Below, one piece after another: positions 37,624 through 48,078 of a stretch of DNA of 64,000 nt. The stretch's first letter is position 1, and every line of letters begins with the position of its first letter. The notes under the pieces were generated by a model, which was given only the letters and a program-made list of their open reading frames with translations, did no database searches and was not told the DNA's origin. Position numbers and translations under genes: made by a program. Origin of the DNA: Candidatus Acetothermia bacterium (GTDB lineage: Bacteria > Bipolaricaulota > Bipolaricaulia > RBG-16-55-9); the NCBI GenBank assembly GCA_016201405.1, contig JACQCZ010000005.1:30162-94161 (forward strand), read 5' to 3'.

Positions 37624-39180
37624 CTATTGCGTCGATTTGATCAAGGTCTCTCGAAGGCGATTCTTTAGGATCTTGCCCGTGCCTCCCTTGGGCAATTCAT
37701 CGAGAAAGACGACGTGTTTTGGAACTTTATAATGTGTCAGCCTCTCTTTGCAGAAGCGGATCAGCTCGGCCTCTGTGATTTCGACATCTCCGCGACGCAC
37801 CACGACAGCTTGAATGGCTTGGGTCCATTCCGCGTCGGGAATCCCAATTATCGCCGCTTCTAAAACAGCCGGGTGCTCATAGAGAGCCGATTCCACTTCT
37901 GAAGAGAAGACATTCTCTCCTCCCGTCTTGATCATGTCATCTTTGCGGTCGACCACATAGTGATATCCTTCTTCATCAACGCGCGCCATGTCTTTGGTGT
38001 GGTACCAGCCGTTTTGCAGTGCTCTCTCGGTCTCTTCTGGAAGATTCCAATATCCCTTCATGATATTGGGTCCTCGGACGAGAATCTCGCCCACTTCGCC
38101 GACTCCTACGTCTCGCCCATCTTCATGAATCACACGGACATCTACTCCAATAATGGGCTTGCCCGCTGAGATCAGAAGATCATTTCGCCCCTCATGGAGC
38201 GCTCGCTCATGATCTTCTGCTGACAGACATGTGACTAGCGGAGCGGCTTCAGTCATACCGTAGCCCTGCTGAAACTTGCATTGAAAGATCTCTGCTGCTT
38301 GTTTAAGTCGATCCGGAGGCATGGGAGCTGCTCCGTACAGAATCTGGTCCAAGCTGCGCGTGTTGTATTGGCTCCTCGCCGGGTGATTGATCAGCCAGTT
38401 GATCATCGTTGGAATGAGCGTTACGGCATTGACACGCTTCTCTTCTATGGTTCTGAGCACATCATCGGGTTCAAAGCGAGGCACAAAGATATGTGTTCCG
38501 CCATTCCAAGTGACAGTAAATGTGGCGGCCCCATCGGCCAAATGAAACATCGGCGCAGCATGGAGATAAGTGTTATCCCGATAGAATCGAAATGAGAGTT
38601 GGGCATGATAGGCATTCATCATCAGGTTTTTATGAGTGAGCATGACGCCTTTGGGATGGCTGGTCGTTCCGCTCGTGTAAAAGATTCCAATCAGATCATT
38701 CTCGGAAACTTCAATATTGGGATCCTGTTTTGAAGAGTCTCTTAAGAGCTTCTCATAGCAAATTGTATTGGCTGGAGCATCGCGATCGGCAAACAAGATG
38801 TGCTGCACGCCCAGCATCTTCAGAGTCTCAAAATGAGCTTTGAAATGCTCATAAATCGTCTGATCAAGAGCAAAAATTTTTGGCAGGCAATCGCTCAGAG
38901 CGAAAGCAAATTCCTGTCTCCCCCATCGGATATTTAGCGGTACAATCACAAGCCCTGCGAACATTGCAGCATAGTAAAGCTCCAAAAAGCGGTGGCAGTT
39001 AAGCATTAGAACTGCAATGCGATCTCCTCGTTGCAGACCCAGTGATAACAAGCCGTTTGCCAGCCGCATGACTCGCTCATGGAGCTCTGAATAGGTCTGC
39101 TCGTGATCGCGACATTGGGTCGCAATGGCATGAGGATACATTCGGACGGGTCTGCGCAGGGTATTCCGCAAATCGAGCAT
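37624..39180 (-). CDS. AMP-dependent acyl-CoA synthetase/ligase
   Basis: IFYTSGTTSHPKGVMLTHKN; YGMTEAAP; GWYHTKDMARVDEEGY; PKGGTGKILKNRLRE. Confidence 0.94.
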   Translation of the reverse strand: MLDLRNTLRRPVRMYPHAIATQCRDHEQTYSELHERVMRLANGLLSLGLQRGDRIAVLMLNCHRFLELYYAAMFAGLVIVPLNIRWGRQEFAFALSDCLPKIFALDQTIYEHFKAHFETLKMLGVQHILFADRDAPANTICYEKLLRDSSKQDPNIEVSENDLIGIFYTSGTTSHPKGVMLTHKNLMMNAYHAQLSFRFYRDNTYLHAAPMFHLADGAATFTVTWNGGTHIFVPRFEPDDVLRTIEEKRVNAVTLIPTMINWLINHPARSQYNTRSLDQILYGAAPMPPDRLKQAAEIFQCKFQQGYGMTEAAPLVTCLSAEDHERALHEGRNDLLISAGKPIIGVDVRVIHEDGRDVGVGEVGEILVRGPNIMKGYWNLPEETERALQNGWYHTKDMARVDEEGYHYVVDRKDDMIKTGGENVFSSEVESALYEHPAVLEAAIIGIPDAEWTQAIQAVVVRRGDVEITEAELIRFCKERLTHYKVPKHVVFLDELPKGGTGKILKNRLRETLIKSTQ

Positions 39181-39215
39181 CTGCAGGGTCCTTTCGTCTC
39201 TTTCTCGATGAAGTC

Positions 39216-40361
39216 TCAGATCACATGTTCTCGCTTGAGTGACTCAATCTCATTATCAGGATACCCAATCTCGCGTAGAATTTCCCAGTTCTGCTCACCT
39301 AAATTCGGTGCAGGGCGGTCCTCTTTTTCATGTGCCTCTGACCAACGCACCGGGAAAGCGACCTCTGAAATGGGCTCCCCACGCATAAGGCCGCGAGAAT
39401 GGACATGTGGATTCTTTGCCACTTCCGAGAGATCGAGCACTGGAGAGACCGGGATCTCATTCGGGTTGAGCTCATCCAGCCAAGCATCGCGAGGTCTCTT
39501 TTTAAAAATCTCACGCAGGTCGCAGAAAATCGTTTCTTTCATTCCTTGGGAGAATTGGAGCGGAATATACTCTGGTCTTCCAAGGGCGTTGCAAAGATTG
39601 GCCCAGAACTTCTCTTCCAACGCGCCAATGGCTAGATATTTCTTGTCTTTGGTCTCATAGATGGCATAGCAGGGAAAGCCGCCTGTTAGCACTAATTCTT
39701 GCGGATTGGGCACCTTCTCAGTTGGGAAATACTCAGCAAAATGGACGGCCATCCATGAGATGACTGCATCAGTAAGCGAGACATCAATGAATGTTCCACC
39801 TTGGCCATAATCCCGCGCCCGGAGTGCTGCTACCACAGAGAGGGCCGCGAACATCGCTCCTGCCAGATCGGCCACAGGTACGCCCGGAATGACTGGGCTG
39901 GAGCCTGTCAGGCTCAATAATCCTGCGCGTGCGATGTAATTGAGATCATGGCCGATGTGGTCGCGGTAGAGGCCCACTTGGCCATATCCGGTGAGAGCAC
40001 AGTAGATAATCTCTGAGTTGCGCTCCTTGACTGCGTCATAATCAATTCCAAGACGCCGGGTCACTCCTGGTCGGAAGCCTTCGATGACTACATCGGAAGA
40101 TTCCGCCAGCTTTAGAAAGAGATCAACGCCTTTTGGTTTCTTGAGATCGACCGAGAGACTCTTTTTGTTGCGATTGAGCGTGAGAAAGCGAGCGCTCTTG
40201 CCCTCATGAAATGGGGGAAGCGAGCGTACTGGATCCCCACGGACAGGCTCTTCGATTTTTATGACCTCTGCGCCGAGGTCAGCGAGTAGTAGAGTGGCAT
40301 ACGGACCTGGGAGGAGTCTGGTGAGATCTAGAACTCGAGTTCCTTGTAGTAGATCCTTCAA
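39216..40361 (-). CDS. CaiB/BaiF-family CoA-transferase
   Basis: GTRVLDLTRLLPGPYATLLLADLGAEVIKIEEPVRGDPVR; LNRNKKSLSVDLK; DVVIEGFRPG. Confidence 0.94.
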   Translation of the reverse strand: MKDLLQGTRVLDLTRLLPGPYATLLLADLGAEVIKIEEPVRGDPVRSLPPFHEGKSARFLTLNRNKKSLSVDLKKPKGVDLFLKLAESSDVVIEGFRPGVTRRLGIDYDAVKERNSEIIYCALTGYGQVGLYRDHIGHDLNYIARAGLLSLTGSSPVIPGVPVADLAGAMFAALSVVAALRARDYGQGGTFIDVSLTDAVISWMAVHFAEYFPTEKVPNPQELVLTGGFPCYAIYETKDKKYLAIGALEEKFWANLCNALGRPEYIPLQFSQGMKETIFCDLREIFKKRPRDAWLDELNPNEIPVSPVLDLSEVAKNPHVHSRGLMRGEPISEVAFPVRWSEAHEKEDRPAPNLGEQNWEILREIGYPDNEIESLKREHVI

Positions 40362-40379
40362 CTCTCCCTCACTTCTTGC

Positions 40380-41693
40380 TCAGTTGGAGGCTTCGCTGAT
40401 CAAGCCCTCCAAAATAGTCAGACCCTGTTTTAGCTCCTCTTCCGTCATGACGAGCGGGATGAGCATGCGGATCACGTGCCCATAAAGACCAGCCTTGGCC
40501 AGGATGAGCCCTTGATCGAGAGCATCATGAATGATCTTTAGGGTCGCTTCGCTGGCAGGCTCTTTTGTAGTGCGGTCTTTGACAAGCTCAATCGCGCGCA
40601 TGGCGCCCATACCGCGTGCGTCCCCGACCAATTTGTATTGACTCTTAAATTCGTTAAAGCGCTTATCTAGCATCGAGCCGAGCTTCTGCGCCTGATCCAT
40701 CAATTTCTCTTCTTCGATCACATCAAGAACGGCATTGGCAGCGGCGCAGGCAATGGGGTTGCCTACATACGTGCCACCGATTCCACTGTCTGCAACTGAA
40801 TCAATGACATCAGATATGCCGATGACACCACTGAGCGGAAGCCCAGACGCGAGTGACTTTGCCGTGCAGATAAGATCAGGCTCAATTCCAAAATGCTCAG
40901 AGGCAAAGAACTTTCCCGTCCGGCCAACTCCGCTTTGCACTTCGTCAGCGATCATAACAATCCCGTTCTTCGTGCAGAATTCTCGAAGCTTGGGTAGAAA
41001 GTCTGGCATTGGCGTGTAGAATCCGCCTTCGCCCTGAATCGGCTCAAACACGATTCCGGCAATCTCTTGCGGATTGACTAAGCCGGTGAGCTTTCGCTCC
41101 CATTCAGCAAATGTGAGCGGCTCATGATATGGATTTGGGAAGGGTACTCTGTAAACATCGGGTGCAAAGGGACCAAAGTGGGCTTTGTATGGCGTTGCTT
41201 TGTGAGTCATAGTCATGGTGAGCAGCGTTCTGCCGTGAAATGCCCGGTCAAAGACGACGATGGCGCGGCGCTTGGTATGGTATCGGGCGATCTTGACTGC
41301 ATTCTCAACGGACTCTGCACCACTGTTGAAGAAAGCAACTTTTTTTGCGTGCTTGCCAGGTGCGTACTTCACCAGCCGCTCGGCCAGCTCCACATATGAC
41401 TCATACATCACAACACTAAAGTCTGTGTGCACAAACTTTGCGGCCTGAGCTTGAATTGCTTTGACGACCTTGGGGTGAGAGTGCCCAACAACCAGACAGC
41501 CCCAGCCGCCAGTGAAATCAAGATATTCATTTCCATCTACATCGGTTATTGTCGAGCCGTGACTCTCATCAATCATAAATGGAGCGAGTGCGGTAACTGC
41601 TTTCGCAACCACTTTCTCTTTGCGTTGCAGTAATGCAATCGAATTTGTTCCTGGCTTCAAGGTTTTCTTGCTTTTTACAGAAGAACCTTTCAT
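40380..41693 (-). CDS. Class III aminotransferase (4-aminobutyrate aminotransferase-like)
   Basis: FFNSGAESVENAVKIAR; FDRAFHGRTLLTM; IADEVQSGVGRTGKFFA; CTAKSLASGLPLSGVIG. Confidence 0.92.
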   Translation of the reverse strand: MKGSSVKSKKTLKPGTNSIALLQRKEKVVAKAVTALAPFMIDESHGSTITDVDGNEYLDFTGGWGCLVVGHSHPKVVKAIQAQAAKFVHTDFSVVMYESYVELAERLVKYAPGKHAKKVAFFNSGAESVENAVKIARYHTKRRAIVVFDRAFHGRTLLTMTMTHKATPYKAHFGPFAPDVYRVPFPNPYHEPLTFAEWERKLTGLVNPQEIAGIVFEPIQGEGGFYTPMPDFLPKLREFCTKNGIVMIADEVQSGVGRTGKFFASEHFGIEPDLICTAKSLASGLPLSGVIGISDVIDSVADSGIGGTYVGNPIACAAANAVLDVIEEEKLMDQAQKLGSMLDKRFNEFKSQYKLVGDARGMGAMRAIELVKDRTTKEPASEATLKIIHDALDQGLILAKAGLYGHVIRMLIPLVMTEEELKQGLTILEGLISEASN

Positions 41694-41831
41694 AGATCTC
41701 CCCTTCCACGTGTAAATAAAATTATGAAAACAGACTATGCTACCAACGCGAAAGTGCGCTTGCAATGAGGCGTGAGCTTGAGAGAGAGAAAAAATTGAGC
41801 TATCATTTCGAGACTTTGCTGGGAGTGTGCA

Positions 41832-42197
41832 ATGAGAATTGAACTTTTGAAATCAAAGATCCATAGAGCAAAGATCACAGACAAGAATCTCGGCTACGAG
41901 GGAAGCCTGACTCTCGATCAGGATCTTATGGATGCAGCCGGTATCTTCAAATATGAGAAGATCCAGCTTGTCAATGTCAACAATGGCTCACGCCTAGAGA
42001 CATACGCAATTCCTGGTGAGCGCGGCACAGGGGATGTCGTGCTCAATGGCGCGGCTGCGCGTTGGGGCGAGATTGGAGATGTGGTCATCATCATCTCTTA
42101 TGCGCAGATCGACCAGCATGGAGTGAAGGGCTTTGAGCCGAAGATTGTCTTAGTCGATGCTCAGAACCACATCAAACCATCGAGCAAGATTGCTTAA
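41832..42197 (+). CDS. panD: Aspartate 1-decarboxylase
   Basis: KIHRAKITDKNLGYEGSLTLDQDLMDAAGIFKYEKIQLVNVNNGSRLETYAIPGERGTGDVVLNGAAAR; G-S processing site. Confidence 0.94.
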   Translation: MRIELLKSKIHRAKITDKNLGYEGSLTLDQDLMDAAGIFKYEKIQLVNVNNGSRLETYAIPGERGTGDVVLNGAAARWGEIGDVVIIISYAQIDQHGVKGFEPKIVLVDAQNHIKPSSKIA

Positions 42198-42772
42198 TTT
42201 CCTGCAGGCACAACTTCGATCAGGGCATGCATTCCCAGAATATAGTGGTCTGTGGTCTGCCGATGTCGGACATGGCAAGAGAGATCGAATACTAATGTGC
42301 CTCCATCATCGACAGTCTTAAATTTTGGAGTAAAGTCGAACTCCACGTTCTGTCCCGGTGGGACCGCAAACGTCTTTTCATCGGGTGCAGCAAACAGAGG
42401 GCTCACGACTTCGTGATCAATGTGAAATTGGCCTTTATTCTCGAAGATAAGCCTGACATGCTCTCCGTTTTTGAGACGCAAGATCACTTTCGGGTTCTTT
42501 ACGTCATCCGGCTCTGTCGATGGCTTTCCATCAGAACCGGAGCGGCCTTCAGGGCCTTCAAAATAGAAATCTCCAATCTTGATGTGGATCTCCTTGACAG
42601 TCTCTTGGGCGTGTGCAGCGTCCATCGCTGTCGCAGGAGCCGGAACAGCAGATTGCTTAGCTGAGCTTAAATCGTTTTTGGCCTCTACTGGGGTTGTGAG
42701 AGAGGTTTGGCTTATCAAGATCAACGCGAACAGAACAACAAGGCCGGCCCCGATCATAACGAATAATTTCAT
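42194..42772 (-). CDS. Membrane-anchored cupredoxin-like protein
   Basis: N-terminal TM; HVRLIFENKGQFHIDHEVVSP...FDLSCHVRHRQTTDHYILGMHALIEV. Confidence 0.65.
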   Translation of the reverse strand: MKLFVMIGAGLVVLFALILISQTSLTTPVEAKNDLSSAKQSAVPAPATAMDAAHAQETVKEIHIKIGDFYFEGPEGRSGSDGKPSTEPDDVKNPKVILRLKNGEHVRLIFENKGQFHIDHEVVSPLFAAPDEKTFAVPPGQNVEFDFTPKFKTVDDGGTLVFDLSCHVRHRQTTDHYILGMHALIEVVPAGN

Positions 42773-42950
42773 ATTCTGGAAGACCTCCATATAGTTGCAA
42801 TTTGAGAATGACCGTGAAGCCCCTCGCTCCCATCTGCGGTTTCTCTGTAGCAGCTTAAAGGAGGACGAGAGAGAAGAGAATAGATTTTCCCGCGAGCGGC
42901 GTGATTTGGGTTGCGAGAGGCGATGGCTGGCTATGATTGGCTTGGTCAGA

Positions 42951-43703
42951 CTAAATATTGCTGCCTAGTCTTGCTTCAAGATTCTCACGATATCTGCGGC
43001 TGAGCTTAACTCGTGATCCATCACGCAAGATGAGCATAAAGTCTCCATGAAACCACTTCTGAACCTCTGCGATCTGCCCTAGGTTTACAAGAGCGCTTCG
43101 ATGGACACGCACAAAGTTCTTGTGTGATAGCCGCTTATCGAGTGATGAAAGGCTCTCCCGAGTTAAAAATGACTCGCTGCCGAAATGGACCAAAGCTTCG
43201 CTGTTTTGTGCCTCAATCCAGGTGATCTCATCAGTCTTGCGCAAGATCACTCTATTATTGACTTTGATCGGAAATTGGTCTTTGGCTCGTATCTCGCTGA
43301 TCAAGGACTCAAACTCAATGAGAGTGTGGTTGAGAGAAGAATTTTTCAGACGCGTCTTTGCGCGTTCCAGCGCCTGCAGCAAGCGGTCTTGGTCAAATGG
43401 CTTTAAGACATAATCAACAGCATGCTTCTCAAAGGCCTGGATCGCATAGCGGTCATAGGCTGTAACAAAGATGATGGCGGGTGTCCCTTTGATTTTTTTT
43501 AGAATCTCAAAGCTATTGCCGTCAGAGAGCTGGATATCCAGCAATATCAGATCGGGAGGAGTTTTTGTGATTGCTGAGATGGCTTCCCGAACTCCAGAGC
43601 ATTTTCCAATCAACTGTAGCTCAGAATCTTCATCGATCATCTGAGAGATGTGTTCTTGGGTCAGCGCTTCATCTTCGACGACTAGAGTCTTCCAGCGAGT
43701 CAA
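42951..43703 (-). CDS. LytTR-family response regulator
   Basis: Receiver LVVEDEALT...LILLDIQLSDGNSFEIL...KPF; LytTR DEITWIEAQNSEALVHFGSESFLTRESLSSLDKRLSHKNFVRVHRSALVNLGQI. Confidence 0.94.
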   Translation of the reverse strand: MTRWKTLVVEDEALTQEHISQMIDEDSELQLIGKCSGVREAISAITKTPPDLILLDIQLSDGNSFEILKKIKGTPAIIFVTAYDRYAIQAFEKHAVDYVLKPFDQDRLLQALERAKTRLKNSSLNHTLIEFESLISEIRAKDQFPIKVNNRVILRKTDEITWIEAQNSEALVHFGSESFLTRESLSSLDKRLSHKNFVRVHRSALVNLGQIAEVQKWFHGDFMLILRDGSRVKLSRRYRENLEARLGSNI

Positions 43704-44863
43704 ATCTTTATTACCTCTTCATGAGACGAATGAAAATTGCTACGTGCGATTGGTGCGATGGGCAATTCAATCGTGGCGATCGTACCACCCGTATCCAATG
43801 GTTCCAAGCGAAGCGTCGCCTTGTTTCCGTACAATGTCCATAAGCGGTCTTGAATGTTGCAGAGTCCTTTTCCCGTACTAGTGGCCGACGATGAAAGCCC
43901 ACTGCCGTTGTCCGAGACCCAAAGCCTTAAGAAGCCAGATCGTTTATCTGAGCCAATCTCAATCACGCCATTGGCTGGGGTGTTCCCCAAACCATGCCTC
44001 AGCGAATTCTCGACCAAGGGCTGCAGGATGAAGTTCGGAACTGGCAGATCAAGCGACGCTTCACTTAGCTGCCAGCGCACTTCAAAACGGTCCCCAAATC
44101 GGATCTTCTGGATCTCCAGATATTTCTTGAGAAATTCGACTTCTTGATGAAGCTCTATGACTGGGTGATCATCGTGGTCCAAAATGACTCTTAATAAGTC
44201 GCCCAGCTTGATTAGCATCTTCTCTGCAGCATCGGGATTGAGATGAAACAAGATGGCGATCGATTGGAGTGTGTTAAATAGAAAATGTGGGTGCAATTGA
44301 GATTGCAAAGCCTTCAATCGGGCCTCGGCTAGCTGTTCCGATAATGTTGCAGCGACGAGCTCATGCTCACGCGAGTGAAGATAGGCGTCGATGCCATAAA
44401 AGGCTCCCAAAAGGAGGACGAATTGAGCACCGATGCTCACAATGGCCAGCAAATTCCAGATTGTGAGGCTGTCAAAGAGATTGATACGAAGAGGACTCCC
44501 GACGAGTTGATCAAAGCTCCATAACGATATTCTGAAGAGAATCTGATGGATAAATACAAAGATGGAGAGCAAGCCAATGTTTGCCGGAATCCATACCCAC
44601 CAACGGACCTGGCGGAAATGGAAGCGCTTTGCGAGTGCCCAAAACGCCGGAACAAGAATGGCCACACAGTAGGTCTCTATCAACTCCCGTCCCAGAACTG
44701 GGGGGGAGAGAACGCGAGAGATGTCTGCGGAATTGTACCCGCTGGCGACCAGGCTAAGCACCAAGCGAAACGTTTCAAAGAGGTTGAAGGCCGTAAATAC
44801 GGCAAAGAGCCAGAGCCAGCTTTGCCAGCCGCGCCAGTTGATCTCCCAGGCAGCACTTTTCAT
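43700..44863 (-). CDS. LytS-type membrane sensor histidine kinase
   Basis: LQSQLHPHFLFNTLQSIAILFHLNPDAAEKML; FILQPLVENSLRHGLG; start at 44863 gives ATGA overlap with the M1 gene. Confidence 0.92.
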   Translation of the reverse strand: MKSAAWEINWRGWQSWLWLFAVFTAFNLFETFRLVLSLVASGYNSADISRVLSPPVLGRELIETYCVAILVPAFWALAKRFHFRQVRWWVWIPANIGLLSIFVFIHQILFRISLWSFDQLVGSPLRINLFDSLTIWNLLAIVSIGAQFVLLLGAFYGIDAYLHSREHELVAATLSEQLAEARLKALQSQLHPHFLFNTLQSIAILFHLNPDAAEKMLIKLGDLLRVILDHDDHPVIELHQEVEFLKKYLEIQKIRFGDRFEVRWQLSEASLDLPVPNFILQPLVENSLRHGLGNTPANGVIEIGSDKRSGFLRLWVSDNGSGLSSSATSTGKGLCNIQDRLWTLYGNKATLRLEPLDTGGTIATIELPIAPIARSNFHSSHEEVIKI

Positions 44864-46668
44864 GGGGAAAGCCCCAAGCCGTTCTTCAACATCTTTCGAG
44901 ATGAATAGAGGCAGCCCAAAATAATAAATCCAATTGCAAAGTAGAATGGGATATTCAGAAGAGCACCCACTTGGTGTGGAACCCACGTATCATTCGACCG
45001 GTTTTGCTCCAGAACTCTATGGGTCGGATCAAGTAAAACCTGCTGAATGTTGGAGATTCCTTCCACTGTGATCTCATCCCTGTCTTTATCTCCACTCCAA
45101 AGGACTATCTGCGGCGGCTCACCAGATGTGGGGATGACCTCTACTTTTACGGGCATGATCGCCTCGCCACTCTTTCGCAAAATGATGGAGAAGCGTGAGA
45201 CAGACCCGCTTGTCGAGATAGGCAGTACATCTTCGATGGAATAATCGAGTGTCTTTGTAGTCTTCAGCCATTGAGCAAAAAACCATTCCAGATCTTGTCC
45301 CGTGAATTTCTTGACGTATCCTGAAAAATCTGAGGTTGTTGTATTCTGATATTCAAACTGTGAGTAGTAGCTGTGAAGCAGATCTTTGAAGGAGTCACTG
45401 CCTAAAAAGTCTCGCAGCATCCAGAGTATTCCGGATCCTTTTGTATATATCGCGGCGGCGTAGGTTGAAGAAGACGAAAATGCTGAAGCAGCCTCTAAGA
45501 CAATTTCACCAGGCTCTCTGAAGTTCAGAGAGCTACGCACGACCTCTTCGAGTTTCTGATCCACATCCATCAAGAAGTTCTCATCGGCATAGGTGGCAAA
45601 ACCTTCATCCAGCCAGGCCTCTTTAAACTCATTGTTCCCGATCGCCCCGTACCACCACTGATGGGCAATTTCATGCGAGATCTCTAGAGTCGTCCCCTGG
45701 CCGATCATCACGATGCCCGGATATTCCATTCCACCTCCAACAGTGACTTGTGCGATGGTGAAGGTCGGATTGGCATATGTGCCAAACTGGTCGGTGTAAT
45801 ATGCCATTACGCGTTGTGCTTGGTCCGCCAGATCACTGAAGGGCTCATCGACATAGAAGCCGCGGATCTTGATGCCGTTCAGCTCAACCTCTTTGACGTG
45901 ATAACGGTTGCTGGCGATCCAAGCGAAGTCATGGACTTTGTCGGCAAGAAAGTGCAGGGTCTTCTTTGAATCGGTAGTTGATTCAGACTCTATCGCTCCC
46001 GTTCCGCCAACTTCAAAGTCAGACGGCACTGTGAGTTGGACGTCATAATTAGCGAAGTCACCGTAAAACTCGCCCAATAAGCTGTATGGCTCCAAGTTCC
46101 ACCCGGTCTGGTCCAGTACGGCCAGCTTTGGGTACCAGAGAGTCACAGTGTAGACTCCATCACGGTGGGCGCTACGCATAGCGTCGGTGAAGGCCATCAG
46201 ATCCCGAGAGGTTGCTTCCATCAAGTTATAAACAAATTCGATCTCAAGCGTGACGCTCGCTCCATCAGGTAGCTTCTGGGTCAGATTGAGGGTCATCAAT
46301 GTATCATCCATCGTGAAATTTAGTGACTGATCACCGGCCTTGATGCCGAGAATGTCCATAAAGGCGTCGTCGTTCGGATTTGCATAGATTTGATTAAGAG
46401 CGAAGATTCCACCGGCCTGTTGTAATTCTTGTTGATAATGGCTATTGGAGCCTTTGCGGAATGCATTGGGATAGACGTTAAAGTAGAGTTTATCAAGGTC
46501 TTGTCCTGAATGGTTCGTGAACAGCAGTCTTTCATGACCTGTAATGACATTTTGACTGGTGTCCAGATCAGCCTGGATGATGTACTGAACTTGATTGGGG
46601 AATCCAAACCCCGCGATTGGAATAAAGAGCAGGGCTAGCCACAACGTAGTAATTCGCATAGCTTTCAT
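44860..46668 (-). CDS. M1-family metallopeptidase with C-terminal TM segment
   Basis: GGGMEYPGIVMIG; HEIAHQWWYGAIGNNEFKEAWLDEGFATY (HExxH...E). Confidence 0.93.
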   Translation of the reverse strand: MKAMRITTLWLALLFIPIAGFGFPNQVQYIIQADLDTSQNVITGHERLLFTNHSGQDLDKLYFNVYPNAFRKGSNSHYQQELQQAGGIFALNQIYANPNDDAFMDILGIKAGDQSLNFTMDDTLMTLNLTQKLPDGASVTLEIEFVYNLMEATSRDLMAFTDAMRSAHRDGVYTVTLWYPKLAVLDQTGWNLEPYSLLGEFYGDFANYDVQLTVPSDFEVGGTGAIESESTTDSKKTLHFLADKVHDFAWIASNRYHVKEVELNGIKIRGFYVDEPFSDLADQAQRVMAYYTDQFGTYANPTFTIAQVTVGGGMEYPGIVMIGQGTTLEISHEIAHQWWYGAIGNNEFKEAWLDEGFATYADENFLMDVDQKLEEVVRSSLNFREPGEIVLEAASAFSSSSTYAAAIYTKGSGILWMLRDFLGSDSFKDLLHSYYSQFEYQNTTTSDFSGYVKKFTGQDLEWFFAQWLKTTKTLDYSIEDVLPISTSGSVSRFSIILRKSGEAIMPVKVEVIPTSGEPPQIVLWSGDKDRDEITVEGISNIQQVLLDPTHRVLEQNRSNDTWVPHQVGALLNIPFYFAIGFIILGCLYSSRKMLKNGLGLSP

Positions 46669-46770
46669 ATTTTAGATTCTGGCACATCTTGATCGCAATC
46701 GTACAAGCGTGCTTCCACTCTTGCTGGCCATTGGCTAGAATAGACTTGAGTTCTGGGAGGATGAAAACCC

Positions 46771-48039
46771 TTGCAAGCCGTCCTGCTCGCAGCTGGTGAG
46801 TCTTCGCGCTTCTGGCCGCTCTCGGAAGGGAAGCATAAGAGCCTCTTCTATCTCATGGGGAAGCCCTTGATTCAGTGGACATTGGAAGGTCTGGAGCGTG
46901 TCGGGATTGACGAGGTTGTCATCATTCAATCTTCATCCTGTCTGGTAGAAAAGACCCTCAAGGCGTTCCAGACCAGGCTCAATCTAAGCTATGTGGTGCA
47001 AGAAGAGCCCAAAGGCATGGGGGATGCACTTCTTTCTGCAAAAAAAGTCTTACGGGACTCTTTCTTTTTGCTTCATGCCCACCAGTTCACGGCTGATCAA
47101 TGGCTTACTGCTATGATGGAAAAGCAGAACAAGACAAGTTCAAAGCTGATTCTATCAGGGCAACCTACTAATCAACCCCGGAAGTATGGGATGCTCAAAC
47201 TGGAGAACGAGAGAGTCGTTGGTATCGTCGAAAAGCCATCCTCCGAGGATGCTCCGAGTGATATCAGGGCCTTGGGAATCTATTTACTGACTAAGAAATT
47301 GGTGAGAATTTTGGAAAAGAGCCAGGAACACCCATACGCATTTGAAGATGCACTGAACGGCTTCATGGCCCATCAAGACGTGCGCGTCGTTATTCAAGAT
47401 GTGCAGAGCATCTCGTTAAAATACCCCTGGGATCTTTTTGATGCGATACGTATTCTGATGAAACGTCACCTAAAACCTTACTGCGCTCGCTCTGCGCAGA
47501 TCAGCCCTCTCGCCCACATTGAGGGTGACGTCTTTATTGGCGAAAACGCCAAAATCTTTGAATATGCGGTCATCAAAGGGCCATGTTATATCGGTGATGG
47601 CTGCGTCATTGGGACGCACTCTCTCGTGCGTGACCACACAGACGTAGAGTCAGGGGCTGTAATCGGAGCCCATGCCGAAGTTGCCCGCTGCATCTTCCAG
47701 ACTGGTTCGAGCAGCCATTCCGGTTATTTTGGAGATTCCATCTTTGATCAGCGAACGAAGATTGGCGCGGGTACTGTGACAGCCAACGTAAAGATTCACC
47801 GGGATGAGATTAAGCCTGTGGTCAAAGAGGAGCGTCTCTCCACAGGCAGGCATGCGCTTGGCGTGATTGTAGGATGCGAGACTCAATTGGGGATTTCCGT
47901 AAAGACAATGCCCGGAACTCTGGTTGGAGCATTCTCGTTTGTGGGGCCTGGTGTGATTGTGGAAGAGAATGTCCCGTCGGAGACCCGTCTTCTTTTGAAA
48001 CAAGAGAAGCTGATAAAGAACAAGAGACGAAGATCATAA
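46771..48039 (+). CDS. Sugar-phosphate nucleotidyltransferase with left-handed beta-helix (GlmU-like bifunctional architecture)
   Basis: AVLLAAGESSRFWPLSEGKHKSLFYLMGKPLIQWTLEGL; hexapeptide repeats GDVFIGENAKIFEYAVIKGPCYIGDGCVIGTHSLV. Confidence 0.87.
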   Translation: MQAVLLAAGESSRFWPLSEGKHKSLFYLMGKPLIQWTLEGLERVGIDEVVIIQSSSCLVEKTLKAFQTRLNLSYVVQEEPKGMGDALLSAKKVLRDSFFLLHAHQFTADQWLTAMMEKQNKTSSKLILSGQPTNQPRKYGMLKLENERVVGIVEKPSSEDAPSDIRALGIYLLTKKLVRILEKSQEHPYAFEDALNGFMAHQDVRVVIQDVQSISLKYPWDLFDAIRILMKRHLKPYCARSAQISPLAHIEGDVFIGENAKIFEYAVIKGPCYIGDGCVIGTHSLVRDHTDVESGAVIGAHAEVARCIFQTGSSSHSGYFGDSIFDQRTKIGAGTVTANVKIHRDEIKPVVKEERLSTGRHALGVIVGCETQLGISVKTMPGTLVGAFSFVGPGVIVEENVPSETRLLLKQEKLIKNKRRRS

Positions 48040-48078
48040 GATCTCAGCAATTCTCCCGTTGACAAAGGGACCTACGAT

